32,775 bases of DNA from an uncultured bacterium (GCA_902799955.1 CADCCQ010000036.1:1-32775), one strand, 5' to 3'. Positions 1 to 8,168 are shown, numbered from the stretch's first letter. Notes: generated by a model not told the origin, from the letters alone. Numbers and translations are program-made.

Positions 1-219
1 AATTATGCCGAGGCGACGGAGTCGGAGTCCAGAAAGGACTTCATACACAAGCTCAAGATTGCGATGAAGGAACTATCCGAAACGCGGACATGGCTGAAGG
101 TGGTGTCATACGCTGGATATCTTCCAAAAGATTCGCTAGCGCCTCTCATTGACGAGTCTGTTGAGTTGACGCGTATATTTGCATCCAGTGTGAGAACCGC
201 ACGTAGGCAACCCCAGTGA
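1..219 (+). CDS. Four-helix-bundle protein (S23/23S rRNA intervening-sequence family), 3' part
   Basis: This reading frame is open from the first base and ends at TGA 217-219, giving the last 72 residues; the start lies outside the window. The segment has the look of the S23 / TIGR02436 four-helix-bundle family: a charged helix (ESRKDFIHKLKIAMKE), then the signature-like ETRTWLKVV, then an ELTRIFASSVRTAR helix at the C-terminus. Family members are small helical proteins found inside 23S rRNA intervening sequences or scattered as orphan genes, and a relative (Avd) serves diversity-generating retroelements. No rRNA and no reverse transcriptase is visible here. It lies directly before an ATTCCAYA repeat and an apparently truncated peptidase gene, which suggests it arrived as an inserted cassette. 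Its cellular role is not known. Confidence 0.75.
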   Translation, partial: NYAEATESESRKDFIHKLKIAMKELSETRTWLKVVSYAGYLPKDSLAPLIDESVELTRIFASSVRTARRQPQ

Positions 220-229
220 CAATCCCGCT

Positions 230-2290
230 ATGTCTGATTCCGCTATTCCACAATTCCATAATTCCACAATCCCGAAGGGGGACTTTTCGACGCGTTCCAA
301 CGCGCTTGAAACCGTCTACCGCCGTGTCAATCCCAACGACTGGGACGGTGACGGCCTGGCGAACGAGATCGACGCGAATCCCACTAACTGCGACGGAGAC
401 TTTTTCGGTACTGGTGTAAACTGGCTCAATATGAACTGTGCGGGGGTGCTTTCCGCCGCGACGAACGAAATGGGCGAAGTGGAGATTTCCTGGCACGCCA
501 ACGCCAACCCGAATGCGTACTACTGGCTTGATCTTGCCGCGACGGATGCACTTGGCGTTGCGAAGATAACGGCGACTTGCAACGGCGAGAGCTACCTTGG
601 CGATCTTGCGGTAATCGCCCGTACAAATGAAGTCTGCCACATCCCGCTTCTCATCGGCGCGACGTACACGGTCGAGAGCGATCTGCCGATTTCGTACTCC
701 GCCGTGTCGAGCGAACACGCCAGCATCTTCACGAACTCCGAGCATAGCCTTGTCGTGTCGTTCCCGCTTGAGTTCTCGTTTGAGCCGATGCGCGCGGCGG
801 CGTCGTTCAGGCTTGTCTCCAATCCCGTAGACGTCAACGCGGCGCTTCTCTCCGTTGTCGGCGGCTGCTGTTCGTGCCAGACAAACGACGTTGGTTTCAC
901 GTGGTCATGCGACGGAAGCTGCCCGTGCGGCGGGGGAGTCGGAGGGCAGGGCGACTCTTCGCCGAAGCTGATACTTGATCCTCCAAATGTCATTTTCGCG
1001 AATGACGACACACGTGGTGCGCAGCCGTCGGATGTAGTGAGGGTTCTTGCCGGGATTTCCTGCCTCACAAATGGCACGCTGACGCTGAATTCTGCTTGTG
1101 GCACTTTTAGGGTGTGGGCGATGTCGAACAGGACTTGTGAAGTCTCGCTCCCGTACCAGTGGGATGCCGATAGCGGGGCGTCAAGGGCGTTTTATTTGGA
1201 GGGACGAGAGCCAATCATGCATGGATGGGAATATCTCAGCCTGACATGGAAAGACCCCGCCGGCGCAACGCTTCTTTCGACCAACGTTGAACTTGCAGTG
1301 TACAGTCCGAATCTGAATGTCGTGAACAACCGTTTGTATGACGACGGCGATCTTTGCAACCCGGCGGCGATCGTGACGGGCACGAACGCATGCTTTGCGC
1401 TCGAATTCCACAATGTGCATCCGCAGCCGGGAGAGATATGTTGGTCGATTGTGGAAGGGGATGCTTGGTTTGTCGGTACAAACATAGGCGAGCGCGTACG
1501 GGTTGCGTCCGACACGCCGGGGCAGCGCGTCAAGCTCCGTGCGCAGATTGGCGACTGCCGGAGCCGTCCCCCCGAGGTCTCCGCATACGTGGTCAACCCA
1601 TTGAGAGTCAAGGCGACGGTATGGATTGTGGGGAACAGGTTTGGGACACGTTATGCGGCGGATGAATCCCGCGTCAGAGGCCTGGTCGCCGGCGCGAACA
1701 AGATATTCGAACAAGTCGGCATATCGTTTTACATAGATTCGATTAACTACACGAACAGAGATGATTTGATGTCAATAAAGAAAGACGTGATTTCAAATGT
1801 GCCAGGTGAGATAAACTACAGGCAGGAACGTTTGTACGAACTTGTCGGATTCTCCCATAACACGCAAGGAGTTGAATTGTATTTCATAGATGAAATCGAT
1901 CCTGATACAATAGGCATAAACACACCCTTCGGCGCAGTCCTTTCTGCCTCTGCCGATGCGAATGTGTTGGCACATGAACTGGGACATGCGTGTGGCGCAA
2001 AGGACATCTACCCATACAGCAGATATGACGCGAATGTGTTTCTCCTTGACAACTCCGTCAAGGAAAACAATCTGCCGGATGACTGGAATAACGGAGAGGG
2101 TTTCAGATACTACGAAGCATTATTAAGGCAGGAGGATCTAGTAAAGCGTCTTTTGATGTGCGGTTTTAACTATTCAGACAATCTTGACATGACGAGTGGA
2201 ACCGTACGTGGGTTTGTCAATGCGCTTGAGGCGGTCTCTGATGTGGGATTTTTCCCGAACGGGGAAAGAAGGACACCTGTACACCAGTAA
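230..2290 (+). CDS. Secreted/surface metzincin-like zinc metallopeptidase, apparently 5'-truncated
   Basis: The open frame encodes up to 686 residues. Residues 1-15 are repeat-derived and there is no signal peptide, although everything else looks extracellular. A calcium-loop-like segment (DWDGDGLANEIDANP, around residues 38-52) resembles thrombospondin-3/dockerin-type loops. It is followed by beta-rich domains and a Cys-rich patch (GCCSCQ...CDGSCPCGGG). The C-terminal part holds HELGHACGAKD at residues 582-592, an HExxHxxGxxD zinc site, with a plausible Met-turn (LLMCG) downstream. That is the metzincin pattern with Asp as third ligand. I infer that the true 5' end (signal peptide and further domains) was separated by the upstream cassette. 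Whether the remaining frame is translated is unknown. ATG 230 is only the first available start and has no convincing ribosome-binding site. Confidence 0.6.
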   Translation: MSDSAIPQFHNSTIPKGDFSTRSNALETVYRRVNPNDWDGDGLANEIDANPTNCDGDFFGTGVNWLNMNCAGVLSAATNEMGEVEISWHANANPNAYYWLDLAATDALGVAKITATCNGESYLGDLAVIARTNEVCHIPLLIGATYTVESDLPISYSAVSSEHASIFTNSEHSLVVSFPLEFSFEPMRAAASFRLVSNPVDVNAALLSVVGGCCSCQTNDVGFTWSCDGSCPCGGGVGGQGDSSPKLILDPPNVIFANDDTRGAQPSDVVRVLAGISCLTNGTLTLNSACGTFRVWAMSNRTCEVSLPYQWDADSGASRAFYLEGREPIMHGWEYLSLTWKDPAGATLLSTNVELAVYSPNLNVVNNRLYDDGDLCNPAAIVTGTNACFALEFHNVHPQPGEICWSIVEGDAWFVGTNIGERVRVASDTPGQRVKLRAQIGDCRSRPPEVSAYVVNPLRVKATVWIVGNRFGTRYAADESRVRGLVAGANKIFEQVGISFYIDSINYTNRDDLMSIKKDVISNVPGEINYRQERLYELVGFSHNTQGVELYFIDEIDPDTIGINTPFGAVLSASADANVLAHELGHACGAKDIYPYSRYDANVFLLDNSVKENNLPDDWNNGEGFRYYEALLRQEDLVKRLLMCGFNYSDNLDMTSGTVRGFVNALEAVSDVGFFPNGERRTPVHQ
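245..273. repeat. Tandem ATTCCAYA 8-mer repeat
   Basis: Three contiguous 8-mers, ATTCCACA, ATTCCATA and ATTCCACA, are followed by a partial ATCCC; a looser match (GATTCCGCT) precedes them. The repeat sits 25 bp after the four-helix-bundle stop codon and forms the first codons (IPQFHNSTIP) of the downstream peptidase frame. These residues do not look like a natural N-terminus, so the repeat probably belongs to the inserted cassette rather than to the peptidase gene. Confidence 0.7.
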
Positions 2291-2307
2291 AATAGGAAGG
2301 ACAAGAA

Positions 2308-3090
2308 ATGAAAAAGGCCATAACAACAATCATTGTCGGATTCGCCATGGCGGCAACAGTCATCGCGATGATAGGCACCCAGGAAGAGAGGCTTGATGCC
2401 CTGGAATACTGTTCAAGGATCACACATGACAATCTTGTAGACTATCAAGCGTTGGATCAACAGACAAAACTGCTTCTGTCGGAAGACTCGGTAAGGCAGA
2501 GGTACCAGATGACACACGACGAATTGCTTTGCGACATCCGCGCATTGGTTGGACGCTACTCGCCTGCGGAAACGAACAGGGCGAAGCGTTCCTGCCGTGA
2601 ACACGCCATTATGCTTGTAGGGCGGTACGGCAGTACAAACGATCTGGAGTTCTTGTCTGGTATATGGGGCAATAACGACGACTACGCACAAAAGACGGCA
2701 TTGGGTACGGCCATGTCTTTGGCGCGGAACTCGGAAATGCTTTTCGACATATCAAAAGACGTTCTCACAAATTCAACGTTTCTTTCGTCTCAACAACGGA
2801 TAAGAAACCGGGTCTATACGACATTATACGCATTTGGCTCGCCCGGCGAAGACCGTCTCACGAATGAAGTCCAGGTGGCCAGGATTGCTTCATTTTTCAT
2901 TGAGCGGGCTGCCGTGGAACAGACGGACGATGTTTTGTTTGTTGACTGGGCAGCCTACAAACTGACGCCGTCTTATCGCCACAGTCAACAGAGACGCGAT
3001 AACCTGGCGAGGTTGCGCCCGCCGGGATTGACAGGGCGACCTGCTGAAATATATGACGCCGCACAGCGAGACGCAGCGCAGGAGGATTGA
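2308..3090 (+). CDS. Secreted helical protein of unknown function next to the metallopeptidase
   Basis: This is a 260-residue protein starting with a clear signal peptide (MKKAITTIIVGFAMAATVIA). ATG 2308 follows AGGAAGGA by a few bases and lies 17 bp after the peptidase stop, so the two genes are probably co-transcribed. The mature part is rich in charged, amphipathic helices, with HEAT/TPR-like spacing around residues 90-200 (DLEFLSGIWGNNDDYAQKTA and following). I recognise no catalytic motif and no family. Because it is secreted and sits directly behind a metallopeptidase, an inhibitor, chaperone or substrate-adaptor role is possible, but that is inference from position only. Confidence 0.7.
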   Translation: MKKAITTIIVGFAMAATVIAMIGTQEERLDALEYCSRITHDNLVDYQALDQQTKLLLSEDSVRQRYQMTHDELLCDIRALVGRYSPAETNRAKRSCREHAIMLVGRYGSTNDLEFLSGIWGNNDDYAQKTALGTAMSLARNSEMLFDISKDVLTNSTFLSSQQRIRNRVYTTLYAFGSPGEDRLTNEVQVARIASFFIERAAVEQTDDVLFVDWAAYKLTPSYRHSQQRRDNLARLRPPGLTGRPAEIYDAAQRDAAQED

Positions 3091-3093
3091 ACG

Positions 3094-3201
3094 ATGTGTA
3101 CGTCCCTTGCTTCGATTCTTCTCGCCGCATCGTTCGTTGCGCAGACCATGCCGGAGGCTACGTACGACGACTTTACACGTTGTTTCTGTTGTTTTCAATA
3201 G
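3094..3201 (+). CDS. Possible small secreted peptide (35 aa)
   Basis: A 35-codon frame starts at ATG 3094 and ends at TAG 3199-3201. A good Shine-Dalgarno (GGAGG, 3081-3085), placed inside the last codons of the preceding gene, is 8 nt upstream. The peptide begins MCTSLASILLAASFVAQT, which resembles a short hydrophobic signal sequence, and ends with Cys-rich RCFCCFQ. It could be a genuine small peptide, or the decayed start of a longer secreted protein. Only the ribosome-binding site and the hydrophobic N-terminus support it. Confidence 0.35.
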   Translation: MCTSLASILLAASFVAQTMPEATYDDFTRCFCCFQ

Positions 3202-3227
3202 AACTTATAGACAAGGAGTAATGGCGT

Positions 3228-6005
3228 ATGACCAAGACGGCAACATTCGTTCTTGCGATGTTTACTGGATTGTCAATCCTCGGCGGGGAGATCACGGAAA
3301 AATACTACCGGCTCGCAATACGTGAAATCGGCGGCGGCGACATCGCGCAGCTGGGCGAGTTCTCGCTCTACGCGTCGGACGGCTCGCGGGTGAACGGCGG
3401 CGGAATGAGGCTCGTCTCGCCGCGTGCGGCGAAGTCGCTTGCGCCCGGCGAATGCTTCGCATCGCGTACGAACTTTGCGCGGGAGACCGCCGAAAAGCTC
3501 TTCGACGGAAATCCCAAGACGAAACTCTGCGTGGGGAAGCTCGCACTCGGCGGAAGCGATCCAGTGGGTGTCCTTGCCGTGTACTTCCGCCTCCCGGATG
3601 GTGCAAAGCCCGTCGTGAAGTACAACTTCTGCAGTGCGGACGACGCCGACCGCTACCCGGAGCGTAATCCTAAGTCGTGGGCCATCTGGTGTTCCGCGGA
3701 CGGCGAGACATGGCGTCTTGTAGACGAGCGCACGGGCGCGTTCTCGCCCAAGTCGATGCTCACATGGTGGAACGGATCGCGTCCGTACTCCTTCGGCGGC
3801 GAACGTCCGAGCGAGGACATGGCGGACGAGGTGAACCCGTTCATCGGCGCCGTCACGCAACATCCGCGCAGCGCACTCGGAGGACACGGCCTCGGCAAGA
3901 CGTTCCCCGGCGCCGCCACGCCGTGCGGCATGGTCCAGCTCTCGCCCGACACCATCACCGGCGGCGACAACGGCTGCGGCTACTCGTACCACCATGAGAC
4001 GATCGAGGGCTTCAGCTTCACGCACCTTTCCGGCGTGGGCTGGTACGGCGACTTTGGCAACTTCCAGGTGATGCCGACCGTCGGCGCGCGCAACCTTGAC
4101 CGCGACAAGGCGAAGAGCGCCTACTCCCACGAACGCGAAGTCGCCGAGGCCGGATACTACGCCGTCACGCTCGACCGCTACGACATCCGCGCCGAAATGG
4201 CCGCCGCGCCGCGTGCGGGCATCCTGCGCTTCACTTATCCCGAGTCGAAGGAGGCGCGCATTCAGATCGACCTCGGACGGCGCGTGGGGCAGCTCGGACG
4301 CTGGCTGAAGCACTCGCGCCAGCACGTGCGCGTCGTCGACGACCACATGATCGAAGGGCGCATGGAGTGTCCGTGGCAGGACGGCGGCTGGGGACACGGC
4401 GCAGGACGCGTCCACTACGTGCTGCACTTCACCTGCGCTTTCTCCAAGCCGTTCAAGCGCTTCGGCGTGTGGGACAAGGACAAGGTGTTCGAGAGCTGCC
4501 GCGACTACACCGGCACGAACACCGGTTTCTTCGCCGAGTTCGAGACGTCGCCGGGCGAGCAGATTCTCATGCGCGCCGGGCTTTCATACGTCGATCAGGA
4601 GGGTGCGCGGAAGAACCTCGCGCACGACATCCCCGACTTCGACTTCGACCGCGCCCGCCGCGCCGCGCGCGCCCTCTGGAGCGACGCGTTCGCCGGCGTG
4701 AAGGTGAAGGGCGGGAGCGTCGATGAACGGATCGTGTTCGCCACGTGTCTCTACCACGCGCTCATCGACCCGCGCATGATCGGCGACGTGGATGGCCGAT
4801 ACATGGGCAGCGACGGCAAGATATACCGCAACGAGCGCTTCACCGCGCGGACCGTGTTCAGCGGCTGGGACGTGTTCCGCAGCGAGATGCCGCTCCTCAC
4901 GCTGATTCGTCCCGACATCGTGAACGACACGATCAACTCCATGATCCGCTGGACGGAACTCGGCCCCCGCGACACGCTGCCGGTCTGGGACATCTTCGGA
5001 TGCACGTCGGGCTGCATGGTCGGGAATCCCATCATCCCCTGCATCGCCGATGCGTATGAGAAGGGCATCCGCAACTGGGATACGGAGACTGCATGGCGTC
5101 TTGCCGATGTCACATCCCGAAAGCGCGGAAACGCCGCCTGCGGCTGGACACCCAACTCGCTTTCCGTGACGCTCGAATACGCCTACGACGATTGGTGCAT
5201 GGGCAAGCTCGCGGAGATGCTCGGCAAGGCAGACGACGCTAAGCGCTACTACGAACGTGCCGGATGGTACAGGAACATCTGGAGCAAGGAGGCGGGATGG
5301 ATGCACAGCCGCAAGGCGGACGGGTCGTGGACGCCGTGGCGCGGGCGGCATGTACACGGACAGGGCGCAGTGGAGTCCAACCCCTGGCAGCAGGGATGGT
5401 TCGTGCCGCACGACATCTACGGCCTGATTGAGCTGATGGGAGGTGAGCAGAAATTCGCCGACGAGTTGGAGCTCTTCTTCGAAAAGGCACCGGCGAACTT
5501 CATGTGGGGCGACTGCTACAACCATCCGAACGAAGTCACGCATCTCGTGCCGTTCATGTTCCCGTACTGCGGCAAGCCGTGGCTCACGCAGAAGTGGACG
5601 CGTCGGATCTGCGAGGGTGCGTATGGAAACGAGGTGTATGGTTATGTGGGGAATGAGGACGAAGGGCAGATGAGCGCGTGGTACATCCTCGCCGCGAGCG
5701 GCCTGCATCCGGCGTGTCCCGGAAGCGGCATGTGGATACTCACGAGCCCGGTGTTCCCCGAGGTGTCGTTCCGCCTTGATCCGAAGTACGCGAAGGGGAA
5801 GAGCTTCACCATCCGCGCGAACGGCGTAACGAAAGAGAACATCTACATTCGCTCGGCCAAACTGAACGGCAAGCCGCTCGACCGCGCGTGGATCACCACC
5901 AAGGAAGTGACGGACGGCGGACTGTTGGAGCTTGAGATGTGCGCGGAGCCAGTGCGAGACGCATTCCAGGTGCGTCCGCCGCGAAACGCGGCCGAGAAAG
6001 AATAG
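3228..6005 (+). CDS. GH92 alpha-mannosidase, secreted
   Basis: A 925-residue protein with a signal-peptide-like start (TKTATFVLAMFTGLSILGG), an N-terminal beta-sandwich region (about 25-200; a discoidin-like fold is likely), then the GH92 catalytic core. Family landmarks are NPFIGAV and GGHGLGKTFPGAATP near residues 203-230, GWDVFRSEMPLL, and GNEDEGQMSAWYILAASGLH near residue 808. Asp811 in the NED.GQMSAW motif corresponds to the catalytic base region of GH92. These enzymes are Ca2+-dependent exo-mannosidases that trim mannose from N-glycans or mannans. The start at ATG 3228 has AAGGAG 9 nt upstream; the ATG at 3221 is out of frame. The gene stands alone, with a promoter-rich gap downstream. 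Confidence 0.93.
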   Translation: MTKTATFVLAMFTGLSILGGEITEKYYRLAIREIGGGDIAQLGEFSLYASDGSRVNGGGMRLVSPRAAKSLAPGECFASRTNFARETAEKLFDGNPKTKLCVGKLALGGSDPVGVLAVYFRLPDGAKPVVKYNFCSADDADRYPERNPKSWAIWCSADGETWRLVDERTGAFSPKSMLTWWNGSRPYSFGGERPSEDMADEVNPFIGAVTQHPRSALGGHGLGKTFPGAATPCGMVQLSPDTITGGDNGCGYSYHHETIEGFSFTHLSGVGWYGDFGNFQVMPTVGARNLDRDKAKSAYSHEREVAEAGYYAVTLDRYDIRAEMAAAPRAGILRFTYPESKEARIQIDLGRRVGQLGRWLKHSRQHVRVVDDHMIEGRMECPWQDGGWGHGAGRVHYVLHFTCAFSKPFKRFGVWDKDKVFESCRDYTGTNTGFFAEFETSPGEQILMRAGLSYVDQEGARKNLAHDIPDFDFDRARRAARALWSDAFAGVKVKGGSVDERIVFATCLYHALIDPRMIGDVDGRYMGSDGKIYRNERFTARTVFSGWDVFRSEMPLLTLIRPDIVNDTINSMIRWTELGPRDTLPVWDIFGCTSGCMVGNPIIPCIADAYEKGIRNWDTETAWRLADVTSRKRGNAACGWTPNSLSVTLEYAYDDWCMGKLAEMLGKADDAKRYYERAGWYRNIWSKEAGWMHSRKADGSWTPWRGRHVHGQGAVESNPWQQGWFVPHDIYGLIELMGGEQKFADELELFFEKAPANFMWGDCYNHPNEVTHLVPFMFPYCGKPWLTQKWTRRICEGAYGNEVYGYVGNEDEGQMSAWYILAASGLHPACPGSGMWILTSPVFPEVSFRLDPKYAKGKSFTIRANGVTKENIYIRSAKLNGKPLDRAWITTKEVTDGGLLELEMCAEPVRDAFQVRPPRNAAEKE

Positions 6006-6013
6006 ATTTTGAC

Positions 6014-6043
6014 TTGATTTTTGGAGGTGGAAAATGATAGAAT
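6014..6043 (+). promoter_or_regulatory. Candidate distal promoter for the mraZ cluster
   Basis: TTGATT (6014-6019) and TAGAAT (6038-6043) are separated by 18 bp just after the GH92 stop codon. A transcript from here would carry a leader of about 160 nt that includes the MTFR micro-ORF and both arms of the 10-nt inverted repeat. The assignment rests on box similarity only. Confidence 0.4.
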
Positions 6044-6123
6044 AGTAATGGCTCGCTGCCATGGGGGAAATCGAAGTCCAAAAACGGCGAGAAAAATAGG
6101 GTAAACATAAGGAGTAAAAAACA

Positions 6124-6138
6124 ATGACATTTCGGTAA
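6124..6138 (+). other. Four-codon micro-ORF (M-T-F-R-stop) with a strong ribosome-binding site
   Basis: AAGGAG (6109-6114) is followed 9 nt later by ATG ACA TTT CGG TAA. This is the best ribosome-binding site in the gap, yet it serves only four codons. The micro-ORF coincides with one arm (6125-6134) of an inverted repeat whose other arm covers the mraZ start codon, so it could act as a leader element controlling mraZ. Alternatively it is the remnant of a lost gene start. Confidence 0.35.
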
Positions 6139-6218
6139 AAAAATTGACATAAAAATTTTCTGAATTTTTTTATTGCGTTTTGGTGGTGGATTGTGTATAA
6201 TAGTGTCACGAAATGTCA
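6125..6218. repeat. 10-nt inverted repeat with one arm over the mraZ start codon
   Basis: TGACATTTCG (6125-6134) and CGAAATGTCA (6209-6218) are exact reverse complements. The second arm contains the mraZ ATG (6213-6215). TGACAT also recurs at 6145-6150, so short copies of the same word are clustered here. The arms could pair in RNA transcribed from the distal promoter, or could be two sites for a DNA-binding protein. Confidence 0.6.
6173..6201 (+). promoter_or_regulatory. Proximal mraZ promoter
   Basis: TTGCGT (6173-6178) and a perfect TATAAT (6196-6201) are separated by 17 bp. Transcription would start around 6207-6209, only about 5 nt before the mraZ ATG at 6213, which implies a nearly leaderless mRNA. 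The TGGTGGTGG just upstream of the -10 resembles the G-rich repeats that MraZ binds in other bacteria, but that is a weak match. Confidence 0.65.
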
Positions 6219-6707
6219 AAGTCAGGCAATCAGAGTGTCGCGGAGTCGACAGTCGCAGAAAATGCGGAATCCAAGGTCCTAGTGGGCCGGATCACGCATA
6301 ATCTCGACCCCAAGAAGAGGCTTACCATCCCCAGCGGGTGGAGAGGCGATCTTGGAGACACCGGCTTCGTATACGTGATGGCCGATCCCTTCGATAGGTG
6401 CCTTGATCTCGTGCCGCAGGCCGAGATGGAGGCCCGCCTAGAGAAGCTGCGTCTGAAAGCGCTCTTTGATCCGGCGCTTGCGAAGCATCTTCAGGTGATC
6501 GGCGCGAACTCCGAGAAGCTTGAATTTGACGTTCAAGGCCGCATCCGCATTTGCGACAGGCTCCTTCGGTTCGCGAACCTGACGACGACGGTCGCAATGG
6601 TGGGTGCGGTGCGCATGATCAAGCTGTGGGATCCGGAGGCGCTGGAGCCGGAGGGAGAGGTCAGCCAGGCCTCGCTCCGCGACGCGCTCGCCGCCACGGA
6701 GTTCTGA
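6213..6707 (+). CDS. mraZ: Transcriptional regulator MraZ
   Basis: A 164-residue protein with the two AbrB-like halves of MraZ. The first is around residues 25-75, with RITHNLDPKKRLTIPSGWR corresponding to the usual D.KGR..IP segment. The second is around residues 95-145, with EFDVQGRIRICDRLLRFA. MraZ is a DNA-binding repressor of the division and cell wall (dcw) cluster, which it normally heads, as here. It has an extra N-terminal tail of about 22 residues (MSKSGNQSVAESTVAENAE). No Shine-Dalgarno precedes ATG 6213, in keeping with leaderless translation from the adjacent promoter; no better in-frame start is visible. rsmH follows after 19 bp. Confidence 0.92.
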   Translation: MSKSGNQSVAESTVAENAESKVLVGRITHNLDPKKRLTIPSGWRGDLGDTGFVYVMADPFDRCLDLVPQAEMEARLEKLRLKALFDPALAKHLQVIGANSEKLEFDVQGRIRICDRLLRFANLTTTVAMVGAVRMIKLWDPEALEPEGEVSQASLRDALAATEF

Positions 6708-6726
6708 CGGACGGGGAGAGGTTGCG

Positions 6727-7668
6727 ATGGAGAGTAGTCCTTCACATTCCCCGGTGCTGCTGCGCGAGACGGTTGACGCCCTCGCCGTGAAGAGGGGCGG
6801 AAGGTATGTGGACGGGACGCTCGGGCGTGCGGGGCATGCGAGGGAGATCGTCGCCAGGGGCGGCGTGGTCCTCGGGATCGACCGCGACGACGACGCGCTG
6901 AAGGCGGTGGCGGACGAGGCGGCGCGCGCAGAATGGGGCGCGGGCCTCACGGCCGTGAAGGGACGCCACGGAGACATCGCGGAAATCGCCCGCGAGAAAG
7001 GATGGGATGGATCAGATGGAGTGCTTCTTGACTTGGGTGTGTCGAGTCCTCAACTGGATGAAGCCGGACGTGGGTTCAGCTTTCTCCGGGACGGACCCCT
7101 TGACATGCGCATGGATAGGCGGCAGGGAACTACCGCCGCGGACATAGTGAACAACGAAAGCGCGGAAAGGTTGGAAGAGATCTTCCGCGAGAAGGGCGAG
7201 GAGCGACAGGCCCGGCGGATCGCCAGGGGCATCGTCCGAGAGAGGGAACCCAGGCCCTTTCGCACGTCGCTGCAGCTAGCGGACTTCGTCGGGCGGCTCC
7301 TCGGGAGGCGCGCATCGCGGCACCATCCGGCGACGCGCGTCTTCCAGGCCCTCAGGATGGAGGTGAACGACGAGACGGGTGAGCTTGAGCGGGCCCTGAC
7401 GGGGGCGCTGGAGATCCTCGCGCCGGCCGGGAGGCTAGCCGTGATAACGTTCGAGTCGATAACGGACAGGATGGTGAAGACGTTCTTCGCCCGGCACACG
7501 GGGCGGCTTGTGTCGCTCCAGCAGGGCGGCGAGAGGTGGGAAGGCGAGCTTCCGAGGATGTCGCCGGTCACGCGCAGGGCGGTGACGGCGTCGGACGAGG
7601 AGATCGCCGCAAATCCAAGGTCCCGGAGCGCAAAGCTCAGGGTCGCAGAGAAAACAGGGAGGATGTAA
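6727..7668 (+). CDS. rsmH: 16S rRNA (cytosine1402-N4)-methyltransferase RsmH
   Basis: A 313-residue protein, the normal size for RsmH (MraW), which uses SAM to methylate N4 of C1402 in the 16S decoding centre. Visible signatures are HSPVLLRETVDAL at the N-terminus, the SAM-binding YVDGTLGRAGHA, LLDLGVSSPQLDEAGRGFSF, and HHPATRVFQALRMEVNDE. The late motif reads ITFESITDRMVKTFF, where many homologues have SFHSLEDR.VK.FF. The start at ATG 6727 has GGGAGAGG upstream. Its stop codon TAA shares a base with the ATG of the next gene (TAATG), which points to translational coupling within the mraZ operon. Confidence 0.96.
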   Translation: MESSPSHSPVLLRETVDALAVKRGGRYVDGTLGRAGHAREIVARGGVVLGIDRDDDALKAVADEAARAEWGAGLTAVKGRHGDIAEIAREKGWDGSDGVLLDLGVSSPQLDEAGRGFSFLRDGPLDMRMDRRQGTTAADIVNNESAERLEEIFREKGEERQARRIARGIVREREPRPFRTSLQLADFVGRLLGRRASRHHPATRVFQALRMEVNDETGELERALTGALEILAPAGRLAVITFESITDRMVKTFFARHTGRLVSLQQGGERWEGELPRMSPVTRRAVTASDEEIAANPRSRSAKLRVAEKTGRM

Positions 7669-8168
7669 TGAAGAGGAACCGCAGGGTGTCCAAGAGAATG
7701 TCGCGCATCTCCGTGCACACGATGCACGTGGGGGCGGTTCTGCTCGCACTTTTTGTCATGGGCATCATCAACCTTCTTGCGTCGTCCACCTGCGACCAGC
7801 TGACCAAGCGGATGAACGAGGGCGAGAAGAAGCTCAAGCAGTGCGAGGCGGAGTACGAGAGGGCCGTCGCGAGGTGGGACGCCATGAAGTCGTCCGACAA
7901 CCTCGACCGCGCGCTCGTGAAGTGGGGGCTTTCGATGCACTACCCCAAGGAGAACCAGATCGTAAGGTTCGACTCCTTCGGGAACCTTGAGCCCGGGCAG
8001 ACATCCGTCGCGCTCGCGAGGGCCCGTTCCCAGAACTCCTTCTCCGCCAGCGTCTCGGCGCCCGGCGAGGTCTACTCCGCCAGGCGCGCGCGCGCCCAGG
8101 CTTATTCCGCGCCCGCCCGCCAGGGCGAGTCCGCCAGGCAGAGGCTCGCCCGCGCAAGGCGGCGCTGA
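7668..8168 (+). CDS. FtsL-like division protein
   Basis: A 166-residue protein in the ftsL position, between rsmH and ftsI. It has a basic N-terminus (MKRNRRVSKRMSR), one membrane helix at about residues 20-40 (GAVLLALFVMGIINLLA) and then a charged, coiled-coil-like stretch (QLTKRMNEGEKKLKQCEAEY), the topology expected of FtsL, which works with FtsB and FtsQ to activate septal synthesis. Sequence identity to known FtsL is too low to see, so the call rests on topology and neighbours. The C-terminal 50 residues are Ala/Ser/Arg-rich and low in complexity, ending LARARRR. ATG 7668 is chosen over an upstream in-frame ATG at 7536, because GGGAGG lies 5 nt before it and it overlaps the rsmH stop. 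Confidence 0.72.
   Translation: MKRNRRVSKRMSRISVHTMHVGAVLLALFVMGIINLLASSTCDQLTKRMNEGEKKLKQCEAEYERAVARWDAMKSSDNLDRALVKWGLSMHYPKENQIVRFDSFGNLEPGQTSVALARARSQNSFSASVSAPGEVYSARRARAQAYSAPARQGESARQRLARARRR

Noticed and set aside
1..300. Diversity-generating retroelement suggested by the four-helix-bundle gene
   Set aside because: No reverse transcriptase, template repeat or adenine-variable repeat is visible; S23-type proteins also occur as orphans.
3273..6209. Long minus-strand open frames opposite the GH92 gene
   Set aside because: They mirror a clearly recognisable enzyme, lack ribosome-binding sites and encode low-complexity Arg/Ala/Val/His-rich sequence, as expected from GC-rich antisense DNA.
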